Shown here: piece after piece, positions 23,501 to 35,669 of the stretch | How positions within the stretch are numbered: the stretch's first letter is position 1 | Layout of the letters: every line of letters starts with the position of its first letter | Source: Corella eumyota | Taxonomy: Eukaryota; Chordata; Ascidiacea; Phlebobranchia; Corellidae | Length of the DNA: 64,000 nucleotides | Assembly (NCBI GenBank): GCA_963082875.1 | Contig: OY720098.1 | Location: 6,882,001 to 6,946,000, forward strand | Direction of reading: 5' to 3' | The notes under the pieces: model-generated | The model's input: only the letters and a program-made list of their open reading frames with translations | What the model was told of the DNA's origin: nothing | Databases searched by the model: none | Position numbers and translations under genes: made by a program

Positions 23501-24927
23501 ACTAAAGTTAAAAGAGAAGATTTGCAAAATCGCAAAAAAAATCTGCACAGACAAAAATGCCTAAGAAAAACGAAGGCTGCAAGTATTTGCCTTTATTTAT
23601 TTACGTGACCATGGGTATTGAACCGTTTAGAAATACGTCTACTGTTTATGAATATAAGTGAAAGGTAAAATCCTTTCGAATTTTTGCAAATGCAAGACCA
23701 ATTTAAAAGCACGTGATTTTTTTATTTGTTTTTCTTTAATAATTAATAAAATATATCACTTTAGTTCATAAACGATTTTTTATTAACTAAGTATTTTTAA
23801 AATTACACCAAATAAACTTCGAAAATTTTTCGACGCAAATTAAAGTACATTGATGTAAACCTTTTAATTAAAGCGCAATTTTCTAACATAGTTTATATAC
23901 AAATAGCTCAAAACCCGAAGATATAATATATATCAAATTTATTTGTTATTTAACCCAAGTGTTATTTACGCTTAATCAAAAACTTAAGTTGAATCACAAG
24001 CACTTTAGTGGTATTTGAATTGTGGATTTAAATTTCAAGCAACACGTGATTTTAAACGCAAAGTTGAAAGTAAAACAATAAAGTTCGTAAATTTTTGACT
24101 TAAATAAATAATGTGCATGCGATACAAGCATACGTAATAATATTAACAAAACTCTATGGGTAAAATTTTGGCAATTTTTCGATATTTAAATTCACTTTAA
24201 AAAAGTAAAAAAGAACTTACAAGTAAACTCCCTGACGTTCTTCTTCTTCATTACACCCGTCCGATATTTCCTCGTTATTTGGCAAACACAAAACGTTAGT
24301 TTGATTTGTATTTACTGTATAGTCAACGACAAAATGCGGCAAAGCAAATAGACATGAAAAAATGCCGAATCCAACTAACCCAAAGCCCACCCATCTTGGT
24401 TTATGACTTTTTCCACCAAAATATGATATTACAGGCAAAGTGAGTAATGCAGCAATATGATATGCACTAATAATAAAAGCAGTACCACTGCTTTTAAATC
24501 CAAATCTACAACGGAAAAATAGGTTGTTTTTTTAATTGAAATCAAATAATATTGTTAGATGTATTAATGGCAAGATTGCGCAATAAATGTTTTTTCTTGC
24601 AAAACTTTATCGAAGTAAAATCCAGATATACCTTGATCACGTACAAAATTCCCCTTAGTGTTATTTTTATAAATTACTCGCAACATTTTTAAACTGGGGC
24701 TTACCTGATTTCCAGTGTTGTAAGGGACGATATAACAATGCCGTTTACTATCGCACCTTGAACAAAAGATGCAATACAAAAAAAGAACAAAGCCCACGCT
24801 GGGGTAACTCTATTTCGGAACCAACTACACGACAAAAAACCATAAATTATATTTAGCAAACAAGTTAGCAAAATTATAAAAAAAAAATTTTTAAAACGAA
24901 TTCTTACCGTATAAAATGTTTTATCAT
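20589..24927 (-). CDS. Organic anion transporter polypeptide (SLCO/OATP family)
   Basis: Twelve exons: 24908-24927, 24705-24824, 24221-24505, 23227-23342, 22768-22858, 22495-22686, 22224-22399, 21682-21843, 21433-21608, 21079-21303, 20821-20991 and 20589-20747, in phase, 630 residues. The start is the ATG at 24927; an upstream ATG in another frame does not splice in frame. The OATP signature is seen as NPLWVGSWWLGFL, and the large extracellular loop has the Kazal-like Cys pattern (LPICGSNGEMYFSPCYAGC). Hydrophobic segments fit twelve membrane spans. The family mediates sodium-independent uptake of bile acids, steroid conjugates, thyroid hormones and other amphipathic anions at the plasma membrane. 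Basic/acidic tract EERERERHQ lies in the central cytosolic loop. Which SLCO subfamily is unclear. Confidence 0.94.
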
Positions 24928-25820
24928 CGTGTGGGTTTAAAAAATTCAATTTTTTTATATTTATTTTTATGTTACATAAAAACTTTATAAGTTAAGACAA
25001 CTTACTAAAAGTACTAAACATAAATAAAATTCGTTCTTTAACGATAACCTTTACAATATTTCTAACTTAAAATGACTTCTTGCACTCGTTCAATGCGTGC
25101 ACAATTGCTAGCTTCTGAAAATTTAACGTTTGAGATTTAGGCACGATTTAAGTTTAACTGCGGTTGCTCGCGTTTCTCTTACAAGTAAAAATTTAGCGAA
25201 AATTTTTTTCTGTTTTGTTTTACTGACTTCAGAAGTGCACGTGCTAAAAAAGGCTAAAAATCATGTAAATTAAGGGTTGGCAACGAAAAGGGGTAAACCC
25301 AAACGCCTTATGTAAATTTTGGGTTTCTTATGATTCACGCTAAACTGCATACTTATAATAGCAATTTATTTGGTTTAGTATATAAATTTAAACTGGTATC
25401 TTTACTTGCTTTCTAAACTTATGCACAAAACACATGCCAGTTAATAAAAGTAGATTGGTTTAAAATTACGCGCTTTCATTACTAGGCTGATTTCAAATAA
25501 AACAATTTTGTTTTCTAAGTTGAGCGCTGTCAAAGTAACTTGATCTTTTTAGCCGGTAATGACGTCATTTTTATCACTATACACAACAACCAAAGTAAGA
25601 AAACTTTATTTTTTGATATTTTAGTCCAACGAAATTTTACAAAATTAAATTAAATATACTATAAAAATAAACAAATTTTGTATATGCAAATTATCTTTTA
25701 AAGTAGTAAGCAACCCATATTCTTGTTTAATCAATGAAATATTTAAAACTTTAATAGCAGTGGTATCAGGTCGTTTTAGATCACAAGTTACCCTTGATGA
25801 AATGCAATAATTAAATTTTT
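24928..25820. other. Spacer upstream of the SLCO gene
   Basis: Probable SLCO promoter region and boundary of the receptor array. No coding exon recognised. Confidence 0.4.
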
Positions 25821-26597
25821 TTTATATCAGATTGTTTTGTTTACATTTTCAAGGTTGAAATTTGTCGCTTTGTATAATCCGCGAAACAAAAAATCAAAGG
25901 CGACAACTGAAATATTTTTGCACGGTCAGAACCGTTAAGTTATTTTGATAAAACCTTTTCTTGGATTTTTTAAAGTTATCAACGACATGGAATGACTGTG
26001 CAATTGTTTGTAATAGAAAGCTAGTCAATGCATGGTTCGCTTTTGTTTAGCCGCGAACTTGAATTTTTAGAAATAACAGTCTGGTCTATGGGTGAACTCT
26101 AACAATACATTCTCATACCATAAATAGATCGTTACTGAAAACTCAATTTTATATTTGCGTTGGTAGGCAATTTGTTATTGATTTGGGGTTCAATAAATCA
26201 TTATAACCTTCAGAAAAATTGTACTGGATGTGCATGTTGTTCGTTCCAACCCTCGATGTTAAATTAGAATTCTTTGAACTTAACTGAATGTCATATACTT
26301 GACATTGGCTAGACAGATGGTTACATATATTCGCGGTATAAAAGTAAAAATAACATGGTTTCGTAGTAGTTTTATTCATAAAAAGCGCGACAATCAATCT
26401 AATAAATGCCAACATGATATTTTGTTTTGTGAAATTGTGCAAACAGTTACGAACGTTGAACTACCACCATAAAATAATAATAAAAGATAGCAAACTTTAT
26501 TTATGTTTATCTTAAAGCGCGTGGATTTTACAGTTATATTTTAAAATAGTAAATATACAAAAATTTGTTATCATATTACTAAAACACCTTTTTAGGT

Positions 26598-27647
26598 CTA
26601 CTTTGCTGATCCCTTAAAAGTTAGAATCTTTTTCCAGCCACCGAAGGTAAGTACAATAATTATGTTGTTTACAAGTAAACCAATATCGAATATGGCCCCA
26701 GTAAATATCTCAGTATACACAAAAAGCAAATAGGTTATTGCAAATATAATTACATCACTAAAAAAGCAAGAAATGGCACAAAAAACAGTTCTTTTCAGAA
26801 CTCCGACTACTTGAAGTTTTTGACGTTCCGCTATTGACAATAAACCGACAACCGTTGACTGAGTTAAATTTGAAGCAACAGAGTTTTGTTTTGATAATTC
26901 AACTGCTTCGAATGAGGTTGCGTTAGCAGTAGCACTGTTGCTTTGTGTAGCATCTGTTTTTTCTTGCTTCAAACAAACAAGATCTAGCAAACTACTGTTA
27001 GTGTATTTCATTAATGGGTAAATAAGCAAACCAGTCAACAATATCTGGCCAACGCCACAAAGAGCGTAACCAACTACTATGTAAACAAAGTTTTTTTCAG
27101 TTGCTTCAATCGTTAAAATACATCTTGAACGATAAACCAAATAATCTTTAGTCAGAAGAGGCAATGTCCCAACAACAATGTAACTCATAACCATTAAAAA
27201 AAGAACAAACCAGCTAACGGATTGGTGAAACCAGTGATAGGTTTGTAAATACTGCGTATTAGTCGAAAATCCCTTTTGTCGAAGCCATAAGTATAAGTAA
27301 GTTACGATGTAAGCTATATCAAACACATTCCATGAAATATCTCCAATTATTTCACACTGTAGGTCGGTAGTTGCCCAGGAAGAATTTATCTGTAAACTAG
27401 TGATCACGTATCGAGTTAAAGTAATATCCAAAATTAATACAACAACAAACAATATCAACGTGTTGTCGATTTTTTTAAAGTTGAGTGCTTTCTTTGTTTT
27501 TATAAAATGGTAAGTTACCGCCACGTTAAGATACAAACACACAATCAAAAGTATAATATTAATTATATTAAAAGTCAAGTCATCCATCCTGGGAGAATAT
27601 TTCAGTGGAAATCCAGTTGAATTTTTTGAATAATTTGATGCATTCAT
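26598..27647 (-). CDS. Seven-transmembrane receptor-like protein, copy 1
   Basis: Single coding exon, 349 residues, from the ATG at 27647 (MNASN); an acceptor-like TTTTAG lies at 27678, so a 5' UTR exon or trans-spliced leader probably joins there. Seven hydrophobic segments, N-terminus with N-glycosylation sequons (NAS, NST), Cys in DLQCEIIGD at the top of helix 3 and in YRSRCIL of the second extracellular loop, a likely disulfide as in most GPCRs. The helix 3 end reads YLWLRQKG instead of DRY, and helix 7 reads DIGLLVNN instead of NPxxY. The third intracellular loop is Ser/Thr/Asn-rich then basic (ERQKLQVVGVLKR). I do not recognise the family or ligand. GPCR-like topology is seen; G-protein coupling is inferred. 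Confidence 0.82.
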   Translation of the reverse strand: MNASNYSKNSTGFPLKYSPRMDDLTFNIINIILLIVCLYLNVAVTYHFIKTKKALNFKKIDNTLILFVVVLILDITLTRYVITSLQINSSWATTDLQCEIIGDISWNVFDIAYIVTYLYLWLRQKGFSTNTQYLQTYHWFHQSVSWFVLFLMVMSYIVVGTLPLLTKDYLVYRSRCILTIEATEKNFVYIVVGYALCGVGQILLTGLLIYPLMKYTNSSLLDLVCLKQEKTDATQSNSATANATSFEAVELSKQNSVASNLTQSTVVGLLSIAERQKLQVVGVLKRTVFCAISCFFSDVIIFAITYLLFVYTEIFTGAIFDIGLLVNNIIIVLTFGGWKKILTFKGSAK

Positions 27648-29146
27648 AGTTTCTTTATTAAGTAACAACAGTCCCACCTAAAATATTACAAAATCGACAT
27701 ACGTTAAAGTTCAGAAAAATATTAAAATTGTGTATAGTTTATCTATCGTTCCATAAAAACTTTGTGTTACATTTTTTTAACAAGCCTTAGTTAAACGTTT
27801 TGCATTCATTACACACTTGTTTACATATTCTAAGCCCTTGCTTTCATTTTTAATTCTACTGCGACTTCCTGACTTAATTTTTATAACTCTAAACTATATA
27901 TTGAGAATATGTCTAACAAAAAAACGAACTTCAAATGCATGGTTGTCATGCTTTATGATCCCAAACACGCTTCTAAAAGCAGAACATACAAACTCGAAGC
28001 GCTCAGTAGTAAAATATCAGAAAATATAACCACAACGCAACCCATAGGAAACGTCACCCCAAATGCATAATATTATGGATTATAAATAGTTGACTAACAG
28101 TGATCGATATATGGTAATAAACAAAAAAATAATAAATGAACATTGTTAAAATAACACTTTCTTCACTTGCTAATTAAACATTATTACACAATTGGTTTAT
28201 ATATAAAAACACGTACTTAAATTAAATAAGAAACCGCAGGTGATGTGCCAGTCTAAAAAGTAGGGCAGCGTGCACCCACAAAATCTTATTTGTTAATATT
28301 TTTTTTTTATATCAGATTGTTTTTGTTTACATTTTCAAGATTGAAATTTGTCGCTTTGTATAATCTGTGAGACAAAAAATAAAAGGCGGCAACTTAAAAA
28401 TTTTTACACGGTCAGAACAGTTAAGTTATTTTGATAAAACCTGCCTTCGGATTTTTTTAAATTACCAACGACATGTAATGATTGTGCAATTTTTTGTAAT
28501 AGGAAGTGAGTTAATACATAGTTCGCTTATGTCTAGCCGCGAACTTAACATTTTATACGGGTTGAATTTTTAGAAATAACAGTCTGGTCTGTGGGTAAAC
28601 TCTAACTATCCATTCTCATACCATAAATAGACTGTTACTAAGAACTTAATTTTATATTTGCGTTGGTAGGCAATTTGTTTTCGATTTGGGGTTCAATAAA
28701 TCATTATAACCTTTAAAAATTACTTAATTTGTGAATAAATTTTGAATTTGATGCCTGAATTGCTAATTTGTACGTTATAAGTTGTTCGTTTTAACCCCCG
28801 ATGTTAAATTAGAATTCTTTGAACTTAACTGACACGAAATGTATTATACTTGACATTGGCTATAGGTGTTTACATTTATTTGCGGTATTGAAGTAAAAAT
28901 AACATTGTTTCGTAGTAGTTTTATTCATAAAAAGCGCGCCAATCCATCTAATAAATGTCAACATAATATCTTAATTTGTGAAAATGTGCAAACAGTTACA
29001 AACGTTGAACTACCACCATAAAATAATATTAAAATGAAGAAAACTTTATTTATGTTTATCTAAAAGTGCGTGCATTATACAGTTATATTTTAAAATAGCA
29101 AATATACAAAAATTTGTTATCATTTTACTAAAACACCTTTTTAGGT

Positions 29147-30196
29147 CTACTTTGCTGATCCCCTAAAAGTAAGAATATTTTTCCAACCACCAAAGGTAAG
29201 TATAATAATTATGTTGTTTACAAGTAAACCAATATCGAATATGGCCCCAGTAAATATCTCAGTATACACAAAAAGCAAATAGGTTATTGCAAAAATAATT
29301 ATATCACTAAAACAGCAGGAAATGGCACAAAGAACAGTTCTTTTCAGAACTCCGACTACTTTAAGCTTTTGACGTTCCTTTATTGACAATAAACCGACAA
29401 TCGAGGACTGAGTGAAATTTGAAGCAACAGAGTTTTGTTTTGATAATTCAACTGCTTCGGATGAGGTTGCGTTAGCAGTAGCACTGTTGCTTTGTGTAAC
29501 ATCTGTTTTTTCTTGCTTCAAACAAACAAGATCTAGCAAACTACTGTTAGTGTATTTCATTAATGGGTAAATAAGCAAACCAGTCAACAATATCTGGCCA
29601 ACGCCACAAAGAGCGTAACCAACTACTATGTAAACAAAGTTTTTTTTAGTTGCTTCAATCGTTAAAATACATCTTGAACGATAAATCAAATAATCTCTAG
29701 TCAGAAGAGGCAATGTTCCAACAACAATGTAACTCATAACCATTAAAAAAAGAACAAACCAGCTAACGGATTGGTGAAACCAGTGATAGGTTTGTAAATA
29801 CTGGGTATTGGTCGAGAATCCCTTTTGTCGAAGCCATAAGTAAAAGTAAGTAACGATGTAAGCTATATCAAACACATTCCATGAAATATCTCCAATTATT
29901 TCACACTGTAGGTCGGTAGTTGCCCAGGAAGAATTTATTTGCAAACTAGTGATTACGTATCGAATTAAAGTAATATCCAAAATTAATACAACAACAAACA
30001 ATATCAATGTGTTGTCGATTTTTTTAAAGTTGAGTGCTTTCTTTGTTTTTATAAAATGGTAAGTTATTGCCACGTTAAGATACAAACACACAACCAAAAG
30101 TATAATATTAATTATATTAAAAGTCAAGTCATCCATTCTGGGAGGATATTTCAGTGGAAATCCAGTTGAATTTTTTGAATAATTTGATGCATTCAT
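29147..30196 (-). CDS. Seven-transmembrane receptor-like protein, copy 2
   Basis: Intact 349-residue single-exon frame, about twenty residue differences from copy 1 by eye, scattered and mostly conservative (for example LTRY to LIRY, TVVG to SIVG, ITYLL unchanged). The paired extracellular Cys, LWLRQKG and DIGLLVNN motifs are all kept. A UTR acceptor-like site precedes it as in copy 1. The flanking DNA on both sides is also duplicated. Probably functional by its open frame; the low divergence also allows recent gene conversion. Confidence 0.82.
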   Translation of the reverse strand: MNASNYSKNSTGFPLKYPPRMDDLTFNIINIILLVVCLYLNVAITYHFIKTKKALNFKKIDNTLILFVVVLILDITLIRYVITSLQINSSWATTDLQCEIIGDISWNVFDIAYIVTYFYLWLRQKGFSTNTQYLQTYHWFHQSVSWFVLFLMVMSYIVVGTLPLLTRDYLIYRSRCILTIEATKKNFVYIVVGYALCGVGQILLTGLLIYPLMKYTNSSLLDLVCLKQEKTDVTQSNSATANATSSEAVELSKQNSVASNFTQSSIVGLLSIKERQKLKVVGVLKRTVLCAISCCFSDIIIFAITYLLFVYTEIFTGAIFDIGLLVNNIIIILTFGGWKNILTFRGSAK

Positions 30197-30738
30197 AGTT
30201 TCTTTATTAAGTAACAACAGTCCCACCTAAAATATTACAAAATCGACATACGTTAAAGTTCAGAAAAATATTAAAATTGTGTATAGTTTATCTATCGTTT
30301 CATAAAAACTTTGTGCTACATTTTTTTAACAAGCCTTAGTTAAACGTTTTGCATTCATTACACACTTGTTTACATATTCTAAGCCCTTGCTTTCATCCTT
30401 AATTCTACTGCGACTGCCTGACTCAATTTTTATAACTCTAAACTATATATTGAGAATATGTCTAACAAAAAAAATGAACTTCAAATGCATGGTTGTCATG
30501 CTTCATGATCCCAAACACGCTTCTAAAAACAGAACATACAAACTCGAAGCGCTCAGTAGTAAAATATCAGAAAATAAAACCACAGAGCAAACCAAAGAAA
30601 ACGTACTAGGTAAATGTCCATTAGAAAAAATGTAAGGAAACCTCCTATAAATTTGTATACAAAGTAATATTTGGATTGATTTGTTCATGTTACAATAGTA
30701 ATTATTAACTTAATATTGTTGTTTTTTACAACCTAATT

Positions 30739-30805
30739 TTGCTGTTGGTGTATTTCAGCAATGGGCAAATAAGCAAACTAGTCAAAGGATCTGACTAACA
30801 CCCCA
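30739..30805 (-). pseudogene. Fragment of a receptor gene in the spacer
   Basis: GTGTATTTCAGCAATGGGCA and the following AATAAGCAAAC match the helix 5 end of the receptor coding sequence (minus strand, region of YPLMKYTNS). It is a short piece with no surrounding frame, evidence of a lost copy within the unit. Confidence 0.65.
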
Positions 30806-31888
30806 AATGTATAATATTATGGATTACAAATAGTTGACTAACAATGATCACTATATGGTAATAAACAAAAAAATAATAAATGAACATTGTTAAAGTAACA
30901 CTTTCTCCACTTGCTAATTAAACATTATTACACATTTGGTTTATATATAAAAACACGTACTTAAATTAAATAAGAAACCGCAGGTGATGTGCCAGTCTAA
31001 AAAGTAGGGCAGCGTGCACCCACAAGATCTTATTTGTTAAAAATTTTTTTTATATCAGATTGTTTTTGTTTACATTTTCAAGATTGAAATTTGTCGCTTT
31101 GTATAATCCGTGAGACAAAAAATAAAAGGCGGCAACTTAAAAATTTTTACACGGTCAGAACAGTTAAGTTATTTTGATAATACCTGCCTTCGGATTTTTT
31201 TAAATTACCAACGACATGTAATGATTGTGCAATTTTTTGTAATAGGAAGTGAGTTAATACATAGTTCGCTTATGTCTAGCCGCGAACTTAACATTTTATA
31301 CGGGTTGAATTTTTAGAAATAACAGTCTGGTCTGTGGGTAAACTCTAACTATCCATTCTCATACCATAAATAGACTGTTACTAAGAACTCAATTTTATAT
31401 TTGCGTAGGTAGGCAATTTGTTTTTGATTTGGGGTTCAATAAATCATTATAACCTTTAAAAATTATTTAATTTGTAAATAAATTTTGAATTTGATGCCTG
31501 AATTGCTAATTTGTACGTTATAAGTTGTTTGTTTTAACCCTCGATGTTAAATTAGAATTCTTTGAACTTAACTGACACGAAATGTATTATACTTGACATT
31601 GGCTATAGGTGTTTACATTTATTTGCGGTATTAAAGTAAAAATAACACTGTTTGTAGTAGTTTTATTCATAAAAAGCGCGCCAATCCATCTAATAAATGT
31701 TAACATAATATCTTAATTTGTAAAAATGTGCAAACAGTTACAAACGTTGAACTACCACCATAAAATAATATTAAAATGAAGAAAACTTTATTTATGTTTA
31801 TCTAGAAGTGCGTGCATTATACAGTTATATTTTAAAATAGCAAATATACAAAAATTTGTTATCATTTTACTAAAACACCTTTTTAGGT

Positions 31889-32938
31889 CTACTTTGCTGA
31901 TCCCCTAAAAGTTAGAATCTTTTTCCAGCCACCGAAGGTAAGTACAATAATTATGTTGTTTACAAGTAAACCAATATCGAATATGGCCCCAGTAAATATC
32001 TCAGTATACACAAAAAGCAAATAGGTTATTGCAAATATAATAACATCACTAAAAAAGCAAGAAATGGCACAAAGAACAGTTCTTTTCAGAACTCTGACTA
32101 CTTTAAGTTTTTGACGTTCCTTTATTGACAATAAACCGACAACCGTTGACTGAGTGAAATTTGAAGCAACACAGTTTTGTTTTGATAATTCAACTGCTTC
32201 GAATGAGGTTGCGTTAGCAGTAGCACTGTTGCTTTGTGTAGCATCTGTTTTTTCTTGCTTCAAACAAACAAGATCTAGCAAACTACTGTTAGTGTATTTC
32301 ATTAATGGGTAAATAAGCAAACCAGTCAACAATATCTGGCCAACGCCACAAAGAGCGTAACCAACTACTATGTAAACAAAGTTTTTTTCCGTTGCTTCAA
32401 TCGTTAAAATACATCTTGAACGATAAACCAAATAATCTTTAGTCAGAAGAGGCAATGTCCCAACAACAATGTAACTCATAACCATTAAAAAAAGAACAAA
32501 CCAGCTAACGGATTGGTGAAACCAGTGATAGGTTTGTAAATACTGCGTATTAGTCGAAAATCCCTTTTGTCGAAGCCATAAGTATAAGTAAGTTACGATG
32601 TAAGCTATATCAAACACATTCCATGAAATATCTCCAATAATTTCACACTGTAGGTCGGTAGTTGCCCAGGAAGAATTTATCTGTAAACTAGTGATTACGT
32701 ATCGAGTTAAAGTAATATCCAAAATTAATACAACAACAAACAATATCAACGTGTTGTCGATTTTTTTTAAGTTGAGTGCTTTCTTTGTTTTTATAAAATG
32801 GTAAGTTACCGCCACGTTAAGATACAAACACACAATCAAAAGTATAATATTAATTATATTAAAAGTCAAGTCATCCATCCTGGGAGGATATTTCAGTGGA
32901 AATCCAGTTGAATTTTTTGAATAATTTGATGCATTCAT
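31889..32938 (-). CDS. Seven-transmembrane receptor-like protein, copy 3
   Basis: Intact 349-residue single-exon frame. The upstream in-frame extension seen in copies 1 and 2 is interrupted here by a stop, which shows that MNASN at 32938 is the real start in all copies. Closest to copy 1 in the N-terminal two thirds (TKDYLVYRSRC shared) and to copy 2 in the third intracellular loop (SIKERQKLKVV shared), a mosaic that suggests recombination or conversion between copies. Confidence 0.82.
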   Translation of the reverse strand: MNASNYSKNSTGFPLKYPPRMDDLTFNIINIILLIVCLYLNVAVTYHFIKTKKALNLKKIDNTLILFVVVLILDITLTRYVITSLQINSSWATTDLQCEIIGDISWNVFDIAYIVTYLYLWLRQKGFSTNTQYLQTYHWFHQSVSWFVLFLMVMSYIVVGTLPLLTKDYLVYRSRCILTIEATEKNFVYIVVGYALCGVGQILLTGLLIYPLMKYTNSSLLDLVCLKQEKTDATQSNSATANATSFEAVELSKQNCVASNFTQSTVVGLLSIKERQKLKVVRVLKRTVLCAISCFFSDVIIFAITYLLFVYTEIFTGAIFDIGLLVNNIIIVLTFGGWKKILTFRGSAK

Positions 32939-33480
32939 AGTTTCTTTATTAAGTTACAACAATCCCACCTAAAATATTACAAAATCGACATACGTTAAAG
33001 TTCAGAAAAATATTAAAATTGTGTATAGTTTATCTATCGTTTCATAAATACTTTGTGCTACATTTTATTAACAAGCCTTAGTTAAACGTTTTGCATTCAT
33101 TACACACTTGTTTACATATTCTAAGCCCTTGCTTTCATCGTTGATTCTACTGCGACTGCCTTACTTAATTTTTATAACTCTAAACTATATATTGAGGATA
33201 TGTCTAACAAAAAAACGAACTTCAAATGCATGGTTGTCATGCTTCATGATCCCAAATACGCTTCTAAAAGCAGAACATACAAACTCGAAGCGCATAGTAG
33301 TAAAATATCAGAAAATATAACCACAACGCAACCCATAGGAAACGTATTAGGTAAATGTCTATTAGAAAAAATGTAAAGCAACCTCCTATAAATTTGTATA
33401 CAAAGTAATATTTGGATTGATTTTTTTATGTTACAATAGTAATTATTAACTTAATATTGTTGTTTTTTACAACCTAATTT

Positions 33481-33546
33481 TGCTGTTGGTGTATTTCAGC
33501 AATGGGTAAATAAGCAAACCAGTCAAAGGATCTGACTAACACCCCA
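33481..33546 (-). pseudogene. Fragment of a receptor gene in the spacer (second occurrence)
   Basis: Same relic as at 30739, carried along by the segmental duplication (GTGTATTTCAGCAATGGGTA). It is absent from unit 1, which has a deletion over this place. Confidence 0.65.
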
Positions 33547-34624
33547 AATGCATAATATTATGGATTATAAATAGTTGACTAACAGTGATCGATATATGGT
33601 AATAAACAAAAAAATAATAAATGAACATTGTTAAAATAACACTTTCTTCACTTGCTAATTAAACATTATTACACAATTGGTTTATATATAAAAACACGTA
33701 CTTAAATTAAATAAGAAACCGCAGGTGATGTGCCAGTCTAAAAAGTAGGGCAGCGTGCACCCACAAAATCTTATTTGTTAATATTTTTTTTTATATCAGA
33801 TTGTTTTTGTTTACATTTTCAAGATTGAAATTTGTCGCTTTGTATAATCTGTGAGACAAAAAATAAAAGGCGGCAACTTAAAAATTTTTACACGGTCAGA
33901 ACAGTTAAGTTATTTTGATAAAACCTGCCTTCGGATTTTTTAAAATTACCAACGACATGTAATAATTGTGCAATTTTTTGTAATAGGAAGTGAGTTAATA
34001 CATAGTTCGTTTTTGTCTAGCCGCGAACTTAACATTTTATACGGGTTGATTTTTAGAAATAACAGTCTGGTCTATGGGTGAACTCTAACAATACATTCTC
34101 ATATTTAGATCGTTACTAAGAACTCAATTTTATATTTGCGTTGGTAGGCAATTTGTTTTTGATTTGGGGTTCAATAAATCATTATAACCTTTAAAAATTA
34201 TTTAACTTGTAAATAAATTTTGAATTTGATGCCTGAATTGCTAATTTGTACGTTATAAGTTGTTCGTTTAAACCCTCGATGTTAAATTAGAATTCTTTGA
34301 ACTTAACTGACACGAAATGTATTATACTTGACATTGGCTATAGGTGTTTACATTTATTTGCGGTACTAAAGTAAAAATAACATTGTTTCGTAGTAGTTTT
34401 ATTCATAAAAAGCGCGACAATCCATCTAATAAATGTTAACATAATATCTTAATTTGTAAAAATGTGCAAACAGTTACGAACGTTGAACTACCACCATAAA
34501 ATATTATTAAAATGAAGAAAACTTTATTTATGTTTATCTAAAAGTGCGTGCATTATACAGTTATATTTTAAAATAGCAAATATACAAAAATTTGTTATCA
34601 TTTTACTAAAACACCTTTTTAGGT

Positions 34625-35669
34625 CTACTTTGCTGATCCCCTGAAAGTTAGAATCTTTTTCCAGCCACCGAAGGTAAGTACAATAATTATGTTGTTTATA
34701 AGTAAACCAATATCGAATATGACCCCAGTAAATATCTCAGTGTACACGAACAGCAAATATGTAATGGCAAATATAATTATATGACTGAAACAGCAAGAAA
34801 TGGCACAAAGAACAGTTTTTTCAGAACTCCGACTACTTTAAGTTTTTGACGTTCCTTTATTGACAATAAACCGACATCTGAAAACCGACAATTTGAAGCA
34901 ACACAGTTTTGTTTTGGTAACTGAATTGCTTCGAATGAGGTTGCGTTAGAAGTGGTACTGTTACTTTGTGTAGCATCTGTTTTTTTTGCTTCAAACAAAC
35001 AAGATCTAGCAAACTACTGTTAGTGTATTTCATTAATGGGTAAATAAGCAAACCAGTCAATAGGATCTGACCACCCCCACAAAGAGCGTAACCAACCATT
35101 ATAAAAATGAAGCTTTTTTTAGTTGCTTTAATCGTAATAATACATCTTGAACGATAAGTCATATAATGTTTAGTCACAAAAGGCAATGTTCCAACAACAA
35201 TGTAACTTGTGACCATTAAAAAAAGGACAACCCAGCTAACGGATTGGTGAAACCAGTGATAGTTCTGTAAATACTGGGTATTAGTAGAGAATCCCTTTTG
35301 TCGAAGCCATAAGTAAAAGTAAGTTACGACGTAGGCTATATCAAACACATTCCATGAAATATCTCCAATTATTTCACACTGTAGGTCGGTAGTTGCCCAG
35401 GAAGAATTTATCTGCAAACTAGTGATTACATATCGAGTTAAAGTAATATCCAAAATTAATACAACAACAAACAATATCAACGTGTTGTCGATTTTTTTAA
35501 AGTTAAGTGCTTTCTTTGTTTTTATAAAATGGTAAGTTACCGCCACGTTAAGATACAAACACACAATTAAAAGTATAATATTAATTATATTAAAAGTCAT
35601 ATCATCCAATCTGGGAGGATATTTCAGTGGAAATCCAGTTAAATTTTCAGAATAATTTGATGCATTCAT
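34625..35669 (-). pseudogene. Seven-transmembrane receptor-like protein, copy 4, frameshifted
   Basis: Starts well at MNASN (35669) and runs through helices 1-5, but a run that reads GCAAGAAAAAAC in copy 1 is one base shorter here (near 34,985), shifting the frame before the third intracellular loop. A second one-base loss lies near 34,815 (GAAAAGAACTG to GAAAAAACTG) and a short deletion removes part of the loop in between. The remaining helix 6-7 sequence is still recognisable down to the stop near 34625. It could yield only a five-helix product, so I call it a pseudogene. Confidence 0.85.

Noticed and set aside
24925-24949. SLCO start at the ATG at 24949
   Set aside because: Splicing from that frame into exon 2 gives an early stop; the ATG at 24927 joins in frame.
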